A DNA stretch of 64,000 nucleotides from Accumulibacter sp. (GTDB lineage: Bacteria; Pseudomonadota; Gammaproteobacteria; Burkholderiales; Rhodocyclaceae), in the NCBI GenBank assembly GCA_024235695.1, contig JACKLX010000002.1:186001-250000 (forward strand), in the 5' to 3' direction. The position numbers were made by a program, and so were the translations under genes. Below, piece after piece: positions 18,113 through 27,642 of this stretch (position 1 is its first letter; every line of letters begins with the position of its first letter). The notes beneath the pieces were generated by a model. It saw only the letters and a program-made list of their open reading frames with translations. It had not been told where the DNA came from and ran no database searches.

Positions 18113-19132
18113 ATGCCCACCGCCTCATTCCCGCAATGGTACTCGGTTCAGACGCTTGCCGCGCTGTCGCTGCCGCTGGCGGCAATTGCCGCGGTCGCGC
18201 TCGACCGCCTGCTCGGTGAGCCGCGGCGCTGGCATCCGCTGCATGGTTTTGGCGCGCTGGCCAACGCCGTCGAGCGAGCTTTCAACGTCGCCGCGGGAAG
18301 CCGTGCAGCTTCTCGGCAAATGCTGGATAGGCCGCAAACGCAGCACATCGGACGTGTTGCGGGCAGGCTGCGCGGGCTGCTGGCCTGGTCGCTGCTGGTG
18401 CTGTCGCCGACGGCACTGGCCTGGTGGCTGAGTCCGGCGGGGCTGCCGGGCTGGGCAATGGACGTCGTCGTGCTCTACCTGGCACTCGGTGCGCGCAGCC
18501 TCGACGAACACGCCAGCCGCGTCGCCAGTGACCTGGCGTCGGCTGATCTGCCGGCCGCGCGGCGACACGTCGGCTGGATGGTGTCGCGGCAGACCGCGCA
18601 CCTCGATGCCGCCGGAGTCGCCGCCGCGTGCGTCGAGTCGACACTCGAGAATGGCAACGACGCCGTGTTCGGTGCTCTGTTCTGGTTTGCGCTGCTGGGC
18701 GGGCCGGGAGCGCTGCTGTTCCGGCTGGCCAATACGCTCGACGCGATGTGGGGTTACCGCAACCCGCGTTTTGTCGACTTCGGCTGGACCGCCGCGCGCG
18801 CCGATGACCTGCTCAACTTCCTTCCCGCCCGGCTGACGGCCTTCTCCTACGCGCTCTGCGGCCGCACGCGCAGCGCCTGGCGCTGCTGGCGGGGACAGGC
18901 GCCGGCCTGGAAGAGCGCCAACGCCGGTGCGGTCATGGCGGCCGGCGCCGGCAGCCTGGGTATCGCTCTCGGCGGTGCGGCGGTTTACCATGGCCGCCGC
19001 GAGCAGCGCCCCGAACTCGGCGAGGGCCGGCCGGCGACCGGCGACGATATCGCGCTGGCCCTGACGCTGCTGCGCCGCTGCCTGCTGCTGTGGTTGGCGA
19101 TCATGCTTTGCTGGGGCCTGGCGCGTGCTTGA
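18113..19132 (+). CDS. cbiB: Adenosylcobinamide-phosphate synthase (CbiB/CobD)
   Basis: A 339-residue inner-membrane enzyme joining (R)-1-aminopropan-2-ol phosphate to adenosylcobyric acid. It has the expected opening ([19 protein letters not shown]), several membrane helices, and the conserved segments [33 protein letters not shown] and [15 protein letters not shown]. The next gene, threonine-phosphate decarboxylase, makes its aminopropanol phosphate substrate and starts 8 bases before this stop codon, an arrangement that supports coupled synthesis. Confidence 0.94.
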   Translation: MPTASFPQWYSVQTLAALSLPLAAIAAVALDRLLGEPRRWHPLHGFGALANAVERAFNVAAGSRAASRQMLDRPQTQHIGRVAGRLRGLLAWSLLVLSPTALAWWLSPAGLPGWAMDVVVLYLALGARSLDEHASRVASDLASADLPAARRHVGWMVSRQTAHLDAAGVAAACVESTLENGNDAVFGALFWFALLGGPGALLFRLANTLDAMWGYRNPRFVDFGWTAARADDLLNFLPARLTAFSYALCGRTRSAWRCWRGQAPAWKSANAGAVMAAGAGSLGIALGGAAVYHGRREQRPELGEGRPATGDDIALALTLLRRCLLLWLAIMLCWGLARA

Positions 19133-20153
19133 GCACGGCGGCCGCCTGCGTGCCGCCTGCCGGCAGTATGCCGCCTTCGGTGAGCGGGCACTGAGCGACT
19201 GGATCGACCTGTCGACCGGGATCAACCCTTGTTCGTATCCGGTTCCGGCGATCGACCCGGCGTGCTGGCGACGCCTGCCCGAGGACGACGACGGCCTCGA
19301 AGCCGCGGCGGCCGCCTATTACGGCAGCGAGCGCTTGCTCGCCGTGCCTGGCTCACAGGCGGCGATCCAGTGGTTGCCGGCGCTGTTCGGGCCGTTGGCG
19401 GTGGCCTGCATGACGCCGATCTACGAGGAGCATCCGCAGGCCTGGCAACGCGCCGGTCACAAGCTGCGCCGTCTGGAAAATGCGTCGCTGGCGCGTGCCC
19501 TGGCGGTGGCGACGCCGGTGATCGTTCTCTGCAACCCCAACAATCCGACCGGCACGACCATGCCGGCCGGCGCCTTGCTCGATGCGGCCGGCCAACTGCA
19601 GCGTCGGGGCGGCTGGCTGGTGGTCGACGAGGCTTTCGGCGACGCCGCCCCCGAGAACTGCGTCAGCGCGCTGGCGGGTGGCCGACAGGCACCCAACCTG
19701 ATCGTCCTGCGCTCGCTTGGCAAGTTCTTCGGCCTCGCCGGTGCGCGCGTCGGCTTCGTCTTTGGCGCTGACGACAAGCTCGCCCGCTTGCGAGAAGCGA
19801 TCGGCCCGTGGCCGCTGTCGGGTCCGGCCCGCGCCGTCGCCCGCCAGGCGCTGAGCGACACCGCCTGGCATCAGCGCAGCCGCCGGCAACTGCTGGCCGC
19901 ATCGGCTCGCCTGGCGGCGCTGTTGACGCCGCTGGCATCGCCTGCGTCGTCGGCGCCGGTCAGCTCGTTGACCGGCGCGAGCCTGTTTGTTACTGTCGCC
20001 ACGGCGCATTCGCAGGCGATCTTCGAGCATCTGGCGCACAACGCGATCCTCACCCGGCATTTTCCCGAGCATGCGCTGCTGCGCTTCGGCCTGCCCGGCA
20101 GCGACAGTGAATGGCAGCGACTCACCGACGCCATCGCGACCTGGGCGCACTGA
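19125..20153 (+). CDS. cobD: L-threonine-O-3-phosphate decarboxylase (PLP-dependent)
   Basis: A 342-residue fold-type I PLP enzyme related to histidinol-phosphate aminotransferase. The motif LCNPNNPTG and the PLP-binding lysine in LRSLGKFFGLAGARVGF are clear, as is the opening HGGRLRAACRQYG-like segment and LSTGINPCSYP. In cobalamin synthesis it produces 1-aminopropan-2-ol phosphate for CbiB. It is called cobD in Salmonella and cobC in Pseudomonas nomenclature. The start is a GTG at 19125 overlapping the end of cbiB. The gene is followed after one base by the BtuF-like gene. Confidence 0.93.
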   Translation: MLEHGGRLRAACRQYAAFGERALSDWIDLSTGINPCSYPVPAIDPACWRRLPEDDDGLEAAAAAYYGSERLLAVPGSQAAIQWLPALFGPLAVACMTPIYEEHPQAWQRAGHKLRRLENASLARALAVATPVIVLCNPNNPTGTTMPAGALLDAAGQLQRRGGWLVVDEAFGDAAPENCVSALAGGRQAPNLIVLRSLGKFFGLAGARVGFVFGADDKLARLREAIGPWPLSGPARAVARQALSDTAWHQRSRRQLLAASARLAALLTPLASPASSAPVSSLTGASLFVTVATAHSQAIFEHLAHNAILTRHFPEHALLRFGLPGSDSEWQRLTDAIATWAH

Positions 20154-20154
20154 A

Positions 20155-21042
20155 ATGGCTCCGTTGACGTTGGCCTTCCTGCTGCTGGCAGCGTCGCTGC
20201 CGAGCGGCGGCCTGCGCGCCGAGGTCTCGGTGGTGGACGATGCCGGCACGACCCTTCGCCTGGCGCGGCCGGCGCAACGCATCGTCAGCCTGGCGCCGCA
20301 CCTGACCGAAACCCTGTTCGCCGCCGGTGCCGGCGGGCGCGTCGTCGGCACCGTCGAATACAGCAATTTCCCACCGGCGGCGGCGAACATTGCGCGTGTC
20401 GGCGGTTACTCGCAGATCGACCTCGAGCGCGTGGTCGCGCTCAAGCCCGACCTGGTCATCGCCTGGCAGAGCGGCAATGCCGCTGCGCACCTCGACCGCC
20501 TGCGCGCACTGGGCTTGCCGGTCTACCTGTCGCAGCCCGACCGCATCGAAGACGTCGCCAGCGAGATCGAACGTTTCGGCGTGCTCGCCGGCAGCACGGC
20601 AATGGCCGCTCGCGGCGCCGCCGACTTCCGCGAGCGGCTGGCCCAATTGCAGCGCCGCTACAGCCGTCGACCGCCGGTACGCACCTTCTACCAGATCTGG
20701 AAACAGCCGCTGATGACCGTCGGCGGCAAGCAGATCATCTCCGACGTCATCCATCTGTGTGGTGGCGAGAACGTTTTTGCCAGGCTCGAGACGATGGCAC
20801 CGACGGTAACCGTCGAAGCGGTCATCGCTGCCAACCCGGAAGCGATCGTTGCCAGCGGCATGGGCGAATCGCGGCCCGAGTGGCTGGACGACTGGCAGCG
20901 CTGGACGTCACTTACCGCGGTTGCGCGTGGCAACCTGTTTTTCGTTCCGCCCGACCTGATCCAGCGCCATACGCCGCGCCTGCTCGATGGCGCCGAGGAG
21001 CTCTGTCGACAGCTCGAAACGGCACGTAACCGGCGCCCCTGA
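20155..21042 (+). CDS. btuF: Periplasmic cobalamin-binding protein, BtuF-like
   Basis: A 295-residue class III substrate-binding protein of an ABC importer: signal peptide (LTLAFLLLAASLPSGGLRAE), RIVSLAPHLTETLFAAGAG, VGGYSQIDLERVVALKPDLV and the linking helix. These are the B12/iron-siderophore-binding signatures; because it is the last gene of the cobalamin run, cobinamide or cobalamin is the likely ligand. The ATG at 20155 starts one base after the cobD stop. The ABC permease and ATPase genes (btuC, btuD) and a TonB receptor are not in the window. Confidence 0.85.
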   Translation: MAPLTLAFLLLAASLPSGGLRAEVSVVDDAGTTLRLARPAQRIVSLAPHLTETLFAAGAGGRVVGTVEYSNFPPAAANIARVGGYSQIDLERVVALKPDLVIAWQSGNAAAHLDRLRALGLPVYLSQPDRIEDVASEIERFGVLAGSTAMAARGAADFRERLAQLQRRYSRRPPVRTFYQIWKQPLMTVGGKQIISDVIHLCGGENVFARLETMAPTVTVEAVIAANPEAIVASGMGESRPEWLDDWQRWTSLTAVARGNLFFVPPDLIQRHTPRLLDGAEELCRQLETARNRRP

Positions 21043-21123
21043 CGTTCAGCAGGTTGCCGGTGGCGCCGATGGCAAGCGCCGAATCGAGCGTCGCCCTTGG
21101 CGTTGCTGGCGTGCGTCGCAACT

Positions 21124-22176
21124 TCAGACGCCTTCGCGTGGCGGCTCAATCGCCGCCGCGCGAAGGCGCGAAGGCAGAACACGGTTGATCAGGTACAGGG
21201 GCCGCTTCTTGACCTCGTTGAAAATCCGTCCGATGTATTCGCCGAGCACGCCGACCGAGATCAGCTGGACGCCGCCAAGAAACAGCACGACGACCATCAG
21301 CGAGGGATAACCCCTGACCTCGTCGCCATACATCAAGGTCTTCCAGATCACGATCGCCGCGTACAGAAGCGACAGGACGGCGACCGACAAGCCCAGGTAG
21401 GTGGCGATCTTCAGTGGCCCGATGGTGAATGAGGTGATTCCCTCCAGGGCCAGGTTCCACAGGTGCCAGTAGCTCCATTTGCTCTTCCCGGCCGCCCGTG
21501 GAAGGCGGCGGTAGGGCATCGCCTTCGACGGGAAACCGACCCAGGCGAACAGCCCCTTCATGAAGCGATGCTGTTCGCGAAGGCGTGTCAGCTCGAGGAC
21601 GACGCGCCGGGTCATCAGGCGGAAATCACCGGTATCGCGAGGGATGTCGACCCGGCTGACGCGCCGAATGAAGCGATAGAAGAGACTTGCCGTCCGCTTC
21701 TTCAGCCAGGTCTCGCCCTCGCGGTGGCTGCGTACGCCATAGACGATGTCGTAGCCCTCGCGCCAGCCCGCAAGCATCTCCGGAATCAGTTCGGGCGGGT
21801 CCTGCAGGTCGGCATCGAGGACCACCACTACCTCGCCGCTGGTATGGTCCAGGCCGGCAGTCAGCGCCAGTTCCTTGCCGAAGTTCCGTGACAGGTCCAC
21901 CACCGTCAGGTGGGCGTCTGCCGCCTGCAAGGCGTCCATCACTGCCAGTGTGCGGTCGCGGCTGCCATCGTTGACCAGAACCAGTTCGTAGTCGGCGCCG
22001 ATTTTCGACAGCGTCGCGCTGACCCGCCGATGGAATTCGCCGAGGACTTCCTCTTCGTTGTATACCGGCGCGACGACCGAAATGGTCGGCAGGGAATCGT
22101 CAGCTCGGGCGCGGATCGCGAAGGTCTCGGCGGTCGCCGCATCCCGGGGCAAGCTGGCGTGGTGTGCTGTTTTCAT
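21124..22176 (-). CDS. GtrB/ArnC-like polyprenyl-phosphate glycosyltransferase (GT2)
   Basis: A 350-residue family 2 glycosyltransferase: the nucleotide-sugar motif SVVAPVYNEEEVLGEFHRRV, the metal-binding DADLQDPPELIPEM, QHRFMKGLFAWVGF and two C-terminal membrane helices (about residues 265-290 and 300-325). Such enzymes move a sugar from a nucleotide donor to undecaprenyl phosphate on the cytoplasmic face of the membrane. The ATG at 22176 begins MKTAHHASLP; a long upstream extension in frame is not similar to anything. Together with the GtrA-like protein and the GT39 enzyme nearby it makes a three-part lipid-linked sugar donor, flippase and transferase set. Confidence 0.88.
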   Translation of the reverse strand: MKTAHHASLPRDAATAETFAIRARADDSLPTISVVAPVYNEEEVLGEFHRRVSATLSKIGADYELVLVNDGSRDRTLAVMDALQAADAHLTVVDLSRNFGKELALTAGLDHTSGEVVVVLDADLQDPPELIPEMLAGWREGYDIVYGVRSHREGETWLKKRTASLFYRFIRRVSRVDIPRDTGDFRLMTRRVVLELTRLREQHRFMKGLFAWVGFPSKAMPYRRLPRAAGKSKWSYWHLWNLALEGITSFTIGPLKIATYLGLSVAVLSLLYAAIVIWKTLMYGDEVRGYPSLMVVVLFLGGVQLISVGVLGEYIGRIFNEVKKRPLYLINRVLPSRLRAAAIEPPREGV

Positions 22177-22366
22177 CGGCGGCGGCTGGCGATCGTCGGA
22201 AGCTGTGCAAGGCGTCGCCGGGGAGTGCTGGCCGCCTCGCGGGTGGGGTAAGTGCAAGAGGATAACGCGAGCCGGTCCGGATGTTCCAGCGCTATCGTTC
22301 GGGCGACCTCGTGCGCGGTCGCGGAGCGTCGTCCCGGCGGGCTTTTCGCGACCTGACGCGTCTCGC

Positions 22367-22756
22367 TCAGCGCTCCCGGAACGTCCAGTAGCGGTTGGCA
22401 AGGAAGTTCCACAGCAGCACGGCGCCGGTAACGACGACCTGTGCCAGCAGATAATGGATGTTCGCCCAGGACAGCACGACGGCCAGCAGCAGGCCGTTCA
22501 GCAGCCAGCCGCCGCCGGCCACCGCCAGGAACCTGGGGAGTGCGTCGCGATGCCTCTTCTGGCTGCGAAAGGTCAGGCGATAGTTCAAGCCGTAATTGAC
22601 CAACGCACCGGCGACAAAGCCGGCGCTGGATCCGGCCACCGGGCTGACGCCGAAGCGGGATACCAGAACGTGGAGGACAAGAAAATGAGCCGCCGTCCCG
22701 AACAGCCCGACCACCGCAAAGGCGATGAATTGCTTCAGCAGCGGATCGGACGGCAC
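22367..22756 (-). CDS. GtrA-family membrane protein (putative lipid-linked sugar flippase)
   Basis: A 129-residue protein with four hydrophobic helices typical of GtrA: FIAFAVVGLFGTAAHFLVLH, then SSAGFVAGALVNYGLNYRLTF, a third helix from LPRFLAVAGGGWLLNGLLLA and a fourth before FLANRYWTF. GtrA proteins are thought to move undecaprenyl-phosphate-linked sugars across the inner membrane. The start chosen is a GTG at 22756, with GAGGG nine bases upstream; longer in-frame starts encode a low-complexity arginine-rich extension. The gtrB-like gene lies 190 bases downstream in the same direction; that gap shows no gene. Confidence 0.82.
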   Translation of the reverse strand: MPSDPLLKQFIAFAVVGLFGTAAHFLVLHVLVSRFGVSPVAGSSAGFVAGALVNYGLNYRLTFRSQKRHRDALPRFLAVAGGGWLLNGLLLAVVLSWANIHYLLAQVVVTGAVLLWNFLANRYWTFRER

Positions 22757-23146
22757 GGCGATATCCCTCGACGGAGAAGCCTTCAGACGGGCAGGTTGAC
22801 ATCGGCTTGTCAGGCACCTGGTGGCGCCGGGTGGCGCTCGCGCCGTCGCTGCGCCAGCCTCGGCACGCCGCGATGGTAGCAAGAAGCGTGGCATTGCTGC
22901 ACAGTTCCGCAGCACCCGGCGGCCGCGGCCGCCACCGCCGGTGACGATCGATGACGGTGATTTCAGCCGCTTGCGGTACTATTGGCGCCCAGCACGGCGA
23001 GGAGACGCTTGCGAAACAGCTTTCTCGCCGACCTGGCTGGCCGGATCGACGGCCATCTGCGGCGTTCGCGGGCAGCGCCCCGCTGCCGTGCCGCGCGCCG
23101 TTCATGGTCTCGGCCCGAAGCCGCTTCCTCCAGCTAACGAGCAGAA
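22757..23146. other. Non-coding gap between divergent gtrA-like and GT39 genes
   Basis: About 390 bases without a convincing gene; open frames here show no ribosome site, signal or family pattern. It must contain the promoters of both divergent transcripts, but I found no clear -35/-10 pair or terminator. Confidence 0.5.
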
Positions 23147-24760
23147 ATGAAACGCTTTTTTTCTTCCCTCGCCGAGGGTCTCCTGGAGCCTCGGCGAGGC
23201 GGCCTGGTGCTTTTTCTCTGCCTCGCCTGGCTGACGCTGCTGGCCGGCATCAGGCCGCTGATGCTGCCCGACGAGGGACGCTACGTCGGCGTCGCCTGGG
23301 GGATGCTTAGCAGCGGCGACTGGCTGGTGCCAACGCTCGACGGCCTGCCGTTCTTCCACAAGCCGCCGCTGTTCTACTGGCTGACCGGGCTGGCGCTGCA
23401 GGTGTTCGGCAGCAACGACTGGGCGGCGCGACTGGCCTCGGTGATCGGCGCCGCGCTCGCCACCGGTGCGCTGTACCTGTTCGTCAGCCGCCATGGCGAC
23501 AAGCGTCTGGCCGGCGTGTCGGCGGTGGTGCTGGTCAGCCAGCCGATGTTCTTTGCCGGCGCGCAGTACGCCAATCTCGACATGCTGGTCGCCGGCATGA
23601 TCTCGGCGACCATCGTCTGTGGCGCCAGCGCCATCCTGCGCCTCGACCGCGGCCTGCCGTACCGGACGGTGCTGGCCGCGGCCTACGTCTTTGCCGCGCT
23701 CGGCGTTCTCGCCAAGGGATTGATCGGTTTCGTCCTGCCTGGCGCAGTCCTCCTGGCGTGGCTGCTGCTAGGCAAGCGCTACCGGCTGATCCCGGCACTG
23801 TTGTCGCTGCCGATGCTGCTGCTGTTTGTGGCCGTCGCGGCACCGTGGTTCCTGTGGATGCAGAAGTCGTACAGCGGTTTCTGGGATTATTTCTTCGTCT
23901 ATCACCATTTCCAGCGCTTTGCCCACAGCGGTTTCAGCAACGCCCGCCCGTTCTGGTTCTATCTGCCGGTCGTGCTGCTCGGTGCGCTGCCGTGGTCACC
24001 GTGGATCGTCCGTCTCGGTGCGCCGAAGTTCCTCGTCGACCCGCCGCGATGCGAGATGCGCAGCCTGATGATCGTCTGGCTGCTGGCGATCCTGGTCTTC
24101 TTCTCCTGGCCGAATTCGAAACTGATCGGCTATATCTTTCCGGCCCTGCCGCCGCTGGCGTACCTGCTGGCCGACGCCATTCTGACCTGGCTGCAGAAGC
24201 GCCAGGACGCGCAGCGAGCCGATGCCTCGGGCTACCTGGGCGGCAGCGTGCTGCTTGCCGGCAGCCTCTGTGTCGCCTTCGTCGCGCTGGTCGGCCAGTT
24301 CGACCCGACCTCGACGCGCGCCCTCAGCCGCCAGGTGGCGCCGCTGTTTTCTGCCGACGACCAGCTGGTGATGATCGACGAGTACGAGTACGACCTGCCG
24401 TTCTACCTGCGTGCGCGGAAGAACTCGTGGGTCGTCAGCGACTGGCAGGATGCCGACATTCCGCTGCGCGACAACTGGCGCAAGGAGTTGTTCGACGCCG
24501 GCCGCTTCGCGCCGATCAAGGCGCAGGAAGTACTGCTGCTTGCCGGCGAACTCGCGCCGCGCCTGTGCGCCCTGGGCAGTGGTACGGTGTGGATCTGGGG
24601 AAAGACGGCGCAGGCCGCGCGCTATCCGTTCCTCAGCCAACAGACCGTCGCTTTCAGTGACGGCAAGAAAGCGGTCTGGCGGTTCGACGACGCGCAGCGA
24701 CGGCGGCTCGCGGAATGCGCTGCAAGGTCGCCTGCACCGGGTTTCCCGGGTGCTGGCTGA
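23147..24760 (+). CDS. GT39/ArnT-like membrane glycosyltransferase
   Basis: A 537-residue protein with about eleven to thirteen membrane helices and a C-terminal soluble domain. The first periplasmic loop has the catalytic acidic pair of the GT-C fold (RPLMLPDEGRYVGVAWGML) and LPFFHKPPLFYWLTG, both typical of ArnT and related dolichyl/undecaprenyl-phosphate-sugar transferases. It would take a sugar from a lipid carrier in the periplasm and attach it to lipid A or another envelope acceptor. The gtrA/gtrB-like genes on the other strand are plausible suppliers of its donor. The gene is convergent with the asparagine-synthase homologue. Confidence 0.88.
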   Translation: MKRFFSSLAEGLLEPRRGGLVLFLCLAWLTLLAGIRPLMLPDEGRYVGVAWGMLSSGDWLVPTLDGLPFFHKPPLFYWLTGLALQVFGSNDWAARLASVIGAALATGALYLFVSRHGDKRLAGVSAVVLVSQPMFFAGAQYANLDMLVAGMISATIVCGASAILRLDRGLPYRTVLAAAYVFAALGVLAKGLIGFVLPGAVLLAWLLLGKRYRLIPALLSLPMLLLFVAVAAPWFLWMQKSYSGFWDYFFVYHHFQRFAHSGFSNARPFWFYLPVVLLGALPWSPWIVRLGAPKFLVDPPRCEMRSLMIVWLLAILVFFSWPNSKLIGYIFPALPPLAYLLADAILTWLQKRQDAQRADASGYLGGSVLLAGSLCVAFVALVGQFDPTSTRALSRQVAPLFSADDQLVMIDEYEYDLPFYLRARKNSWVVSDWQDADIPLRDNWRKELFDAGRFAPIKAQEVLLLAGELAPRLCALGSGTVWIWGKTAQAARYPFLSQQTVAFSDGKKAVWRFDDAQRRRLAECAARSPAPGFPGAG

Positions 24761-24777
24761 CGGTCGAGGCGTGCTTG

Positions 24778-26559
24778 CTAGGCGGACACTTCTGCCGCAC
24801 CGTGGCCGCGCAGCCACTGCTCGAGCATCGTCAGGATCCACACCATTTCGCCGTAGTAGCCGGGGTGTTCGGGCAGGTGGTCGGCGAGCAGTCGCGCAAC
24901 GAAGTCGGGGCGAACAATTCCCCGCGTCGCGAGGCTGTGCAAGGAGTCCGCGGCGAATTGCTTCAGCGCCGGGTTGCGCGTCGCCCAGACGCCGAACGGC
25001 AGGCCGAAGCCTTTCTTCTTCTTGGTGAGGATTTCGTCGGGCAGGTAACCGCGCAGAGCTTCCTTGAAAAACCAGCGCAGCTTGAAACGGCGAAGCTTCC
25101 AGTTGGCCGGCAGGGTCATCGAGAAATCGGTCAGGCGATCGCTCAGCAGCGGATAGCCGACCGCGATGCCGGCCATTGCGGTCGCGCCGCGCACTTTCGG
25201 AAGATCGCTGTCAGCCAGCGTGTAGCGCCAATCGTAGGCCAGCATGCGATTGATCAGGCTCGGCGCACGGCACTCACCCCAGGTCGCCTGCATGTGCCTC
25301 GACGGTTCGGCGAGGTCGATCCGCGCCAGGAAATCGGCGCTGAGGACCTTGGCCGGGTCGAGCTGCATGAGCAGGTTGAAACTCTGCAGCCGGTCCGGCA
25401 TCGGTACCCGCGAATGACGAACGTAGCCGGTCGCCTGCCGCAGGCCGGGGATCCGGCGCAGCACGCTGCCGTCCTCGCACAGCGGTTCGATCGCTCGTCG
25501 CATGCCCTGTGGAACGGCGTGGTAGAACTCGAAGACGCGCTGCAGGGCATAGCGCGAATTGCCGCCGAACAGTTCATCGCCCCCGTCGCCGGCGAGCAGC
25601 TTGCTGCAGCCGTCGGCCTGGGCGATCCGGGCGCAGTAATACGCCGGCAGCGCCGACGAGTTGCCGAAGGGCTGGTCGTGGTGTCGTGCGACGGCCGGCA
25701 TGCTCGCCAGCAGGTCGGCTGGTGTCACGTAGTACTCGTGGTGCTGGCAGCCGAAGTGCCTGGCGGCGATGCGCGCGTACTCCATTTCGTCGTAACCATC
25801 GGCTTCGAAACCGATCGAGTAGGCTGCCGCCGCCTGGCCGGTGACCTCGCCGAGCATGCCGGCGACCGTCGAGCTATCGGTGCCGCCCGAGAGGAAGGCG
25901 CCGACGCGCGGGTGGCCGTCGATTTCGTCGGCGACGCCGTCACGAACGAGCTTGCGGAAGCGGTCGCGGGAGGCCTCGAAAGGCAGTCGGTGCTGCTCAT
26001 CGAAGCGCAGCGGCCAGTGACGTATGGCGCGCGCGCCCTGTCGGTCGACCAGCAGGGCGTGGGCCGCCGGCAGGCGGCGGACGCCGCTGAAGATCGTGCG
26101 CGGCGCCGGGATCATGTGGAAGTAGAGGTAGTCGAAGATCGCCTGCGGGTCGAGTTCGTCGGAACGCCCGGGAACGCAGTCGGCGCGATCGGAAAAGGCC
26201 AGCGTCCGCTGATCGCTGCGATAGCAAAGTGTTTCGATGGCGAAGCGGTCGACGGCCAGGAAGACGCATTGGCGCCGCGCATCGACGATCGCCAGTGCAT
26301 AAGCGCCGCCAATTCGGGAGCACAGCTCGGTGCCGTTTTTCTGCCAGCAGGCGAGTAGGGCGGCAGCCGGCCCGGATGCGCGCACGCTGCTTTCGTCTTC
26401 CGGGTGGTGGAAACGTGGTGAGCCGACGATCGCGCAGGTGGCGCTCTCGTCGCGCGCCAGCAGGGGGCTGCGCAGGCCAAGAGAAGCGATCAGGCCCGGC
26501 GCGGACGCCGGGTCCCACAAGCGGGTCAGATCGACTTGGCCGGAAAGCTTGTCTTTCAT
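24778..26559 (-). CDS. Asparagine synthase family protein lacking the glutaminase cysteine
   Basis: A 593-residue protein with the two-domain plan of class B asparagine synthetases: an N-terminal Ntn-glutaminase-like domain (to about residue 180) and a C-terminal ATP-PPase domain with the P-loop LSGGTDSS (residues 223-230) and AGDGGDELFGGNSRY. The catalytic Cys2 of active glutaminases is absent: the N-terminus reads MKDKLSGQVDL, and no alternative start restores Met-Cys. It therefore cannot hydrolyse glutamine in the usual way and may use free ammonia, or amidate a sugar or other compound. Its place among glycosyltransferases fits modification of a surface polysaccharide. The N-terminal side is the most uncertain part. 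Confidence 0.85.
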   Translation of the reverse strand: MKDKLSGQVDLTRLWDPASAPGLIASLGLRSPLLARDESATCAIVGSPRFHHPEDESSVRASGPAAALLACWQKNGTELCSRIGGAYALAIVDARRQCVFLAVDRFAIETLCYRSDQRTLAFSDRADCVPGRSDELDPQAIFDYLYFHMIPAPRTIFSGVRRLPAAHALLVDRQGARAIRHWPLRFDEQHRLPFEASRDRFRKLVRDGVADEIDGHPRVGAFLSGGTDSSTVAGMLGEVTGQAAAAYSIGFEADGYDEMEYARIAARHFGCQHHEYYVTPADLLASMPAVARHHDQPFGNSSALPAYYCARIAQADGCSKLLAGDGGDELFGGNSRYALQRVFEFYHAVPQGMRRAIEPLCEDGSVLRRIPGLRQATGYVRHSRVPMPDRLQSFNLLMQLDPAKVLSADFLARIDLAEPSRHMQATWGECRAPSLINRMLAYDWRYTLADSDLPKVRGATAMAGIAVGYPLLSDRLTDFSMTLPANWKLRRFKLRWFFKEALRGYLPDEILTKKKKGFGLPFGVWATRNPALKQFAADSLHSLATRGIVRPDFVARLLADHLPEHPGYYGEMVWILTMLEQWLRGHGAAEVSA

Positions 26560-26640
26560 GGCTCTTCTTCGAATCGGTGATTGTTCCGAACGCTGTCCGT
26601 CCGGACGCCAGGCGGTGTCCGCCGCGCGGGGCGTATAGTC

Positions 26641-27642
26641 TCACAGAGAGGTGCCGAGTGGTGGCACGCGGCCACCAGAGGTGGCCGCCGAGTCGCTCGA
26701 ACTGGCCCTGGTTGGCGACCGGTTTGATCGGCGCAGTTGGCGACGCGGTTTGCGTGGCGCCCAGCCGATGCAGGTCAGCAGCAGCAGCAGCAGCAGGAAT
26801 CGTGGCGTGTCGATGACCGTGTCCACCGTTGCGATCACCAGCACGCCGGTCAGCGCTGCCAGCGCCGCTCCGGCCAGTGGGCCGCCGCCGAGGGCTCGCC
26901 GGAGCGTTCGCGTCAGTGCCAGTGCGAACAGCGCCGCAAAGGCGGTGAGGCCGAGCCAGCCGAGGTCGAAGACAATCGCCACCGGCATGCTCCAGACGTG
27001 CCACGGCAAGTCCAGGTCGACGGTAAAGAACCATCGATCGAGGCCGCTGCTGAAGTCGCCGTTGGTGGCCAGTTGTTGCCCATCGGGGGTCAGCAGCCGC
27101 AGATTGTCGATCTCGACGCGGCTTGCCGAGGCGTTGTGCAGGGAGAGCTTCACTGGCCGTCTCGTTGGCCAGCTGCCGCTGCCGATCTCGCCGCTCGCCA
27201 GCCGCAGTTCATGTCGTTGCCACTCGCTGCCGCCCTGTGCGGCCGTGGCAGTTGCGGCGACGCAGCGCCCTGACGTCAGCAGCCACTTCTCGCACAGCGA
27301 GACCGCTACGCCGCCGTCGGCCTGCGGGCTGCGCAGGTCGAGTTGCACGACGTACTGAAGGCCGGGTTCGATGGTCACGAACTGTTCGGTGTACATCGCC
27401 GTGCCGGTGCCGAGCCGCAGAAAGCGGTTGCCCTGCTCGCTCAGCAGGCGGTAGCTGGTGGCCCTGGCTTCACTGCTGCGCCAGTAGTGGGTGTCCGGGA
27501 AGCGGCCGATGCCCATGCCCAGCAAGTCGGTGATCAGGCCGGGGTCGCGCATCGCCAGCGCATCGGCCCAATGCGCCTGGCGAACAGCCAGGTCTGTGGC
27601 GACCCTCGACAGCCGCTCCTGGGTGTTGGCGGCGGAGCAAAT
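26641..27642 (-). pseudogene. C-terminal remnant of a polysaccharide-related membrane protein
   Basis: A readable frame continues to 27723, but the native-looking part ends at about 27642, where a palindromic element begins. What remains is a beta-rich soluble region (YVVQLDLRSPQADGGVAVSL, LRLLTPDGQQLATNGDFSSG) followed by at least three membrane helices and a charged tail. This resembles the C-terminal end of a much longer O-antigen-ligase or exopolysaccharide membrane protein whose N-terminal helices are gone; the missing part is not found on the far side of the insertion. A product could still start inside the element (ATG at 27723 equivalent), but I judge it a broken gene. Confidence 0.6.
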
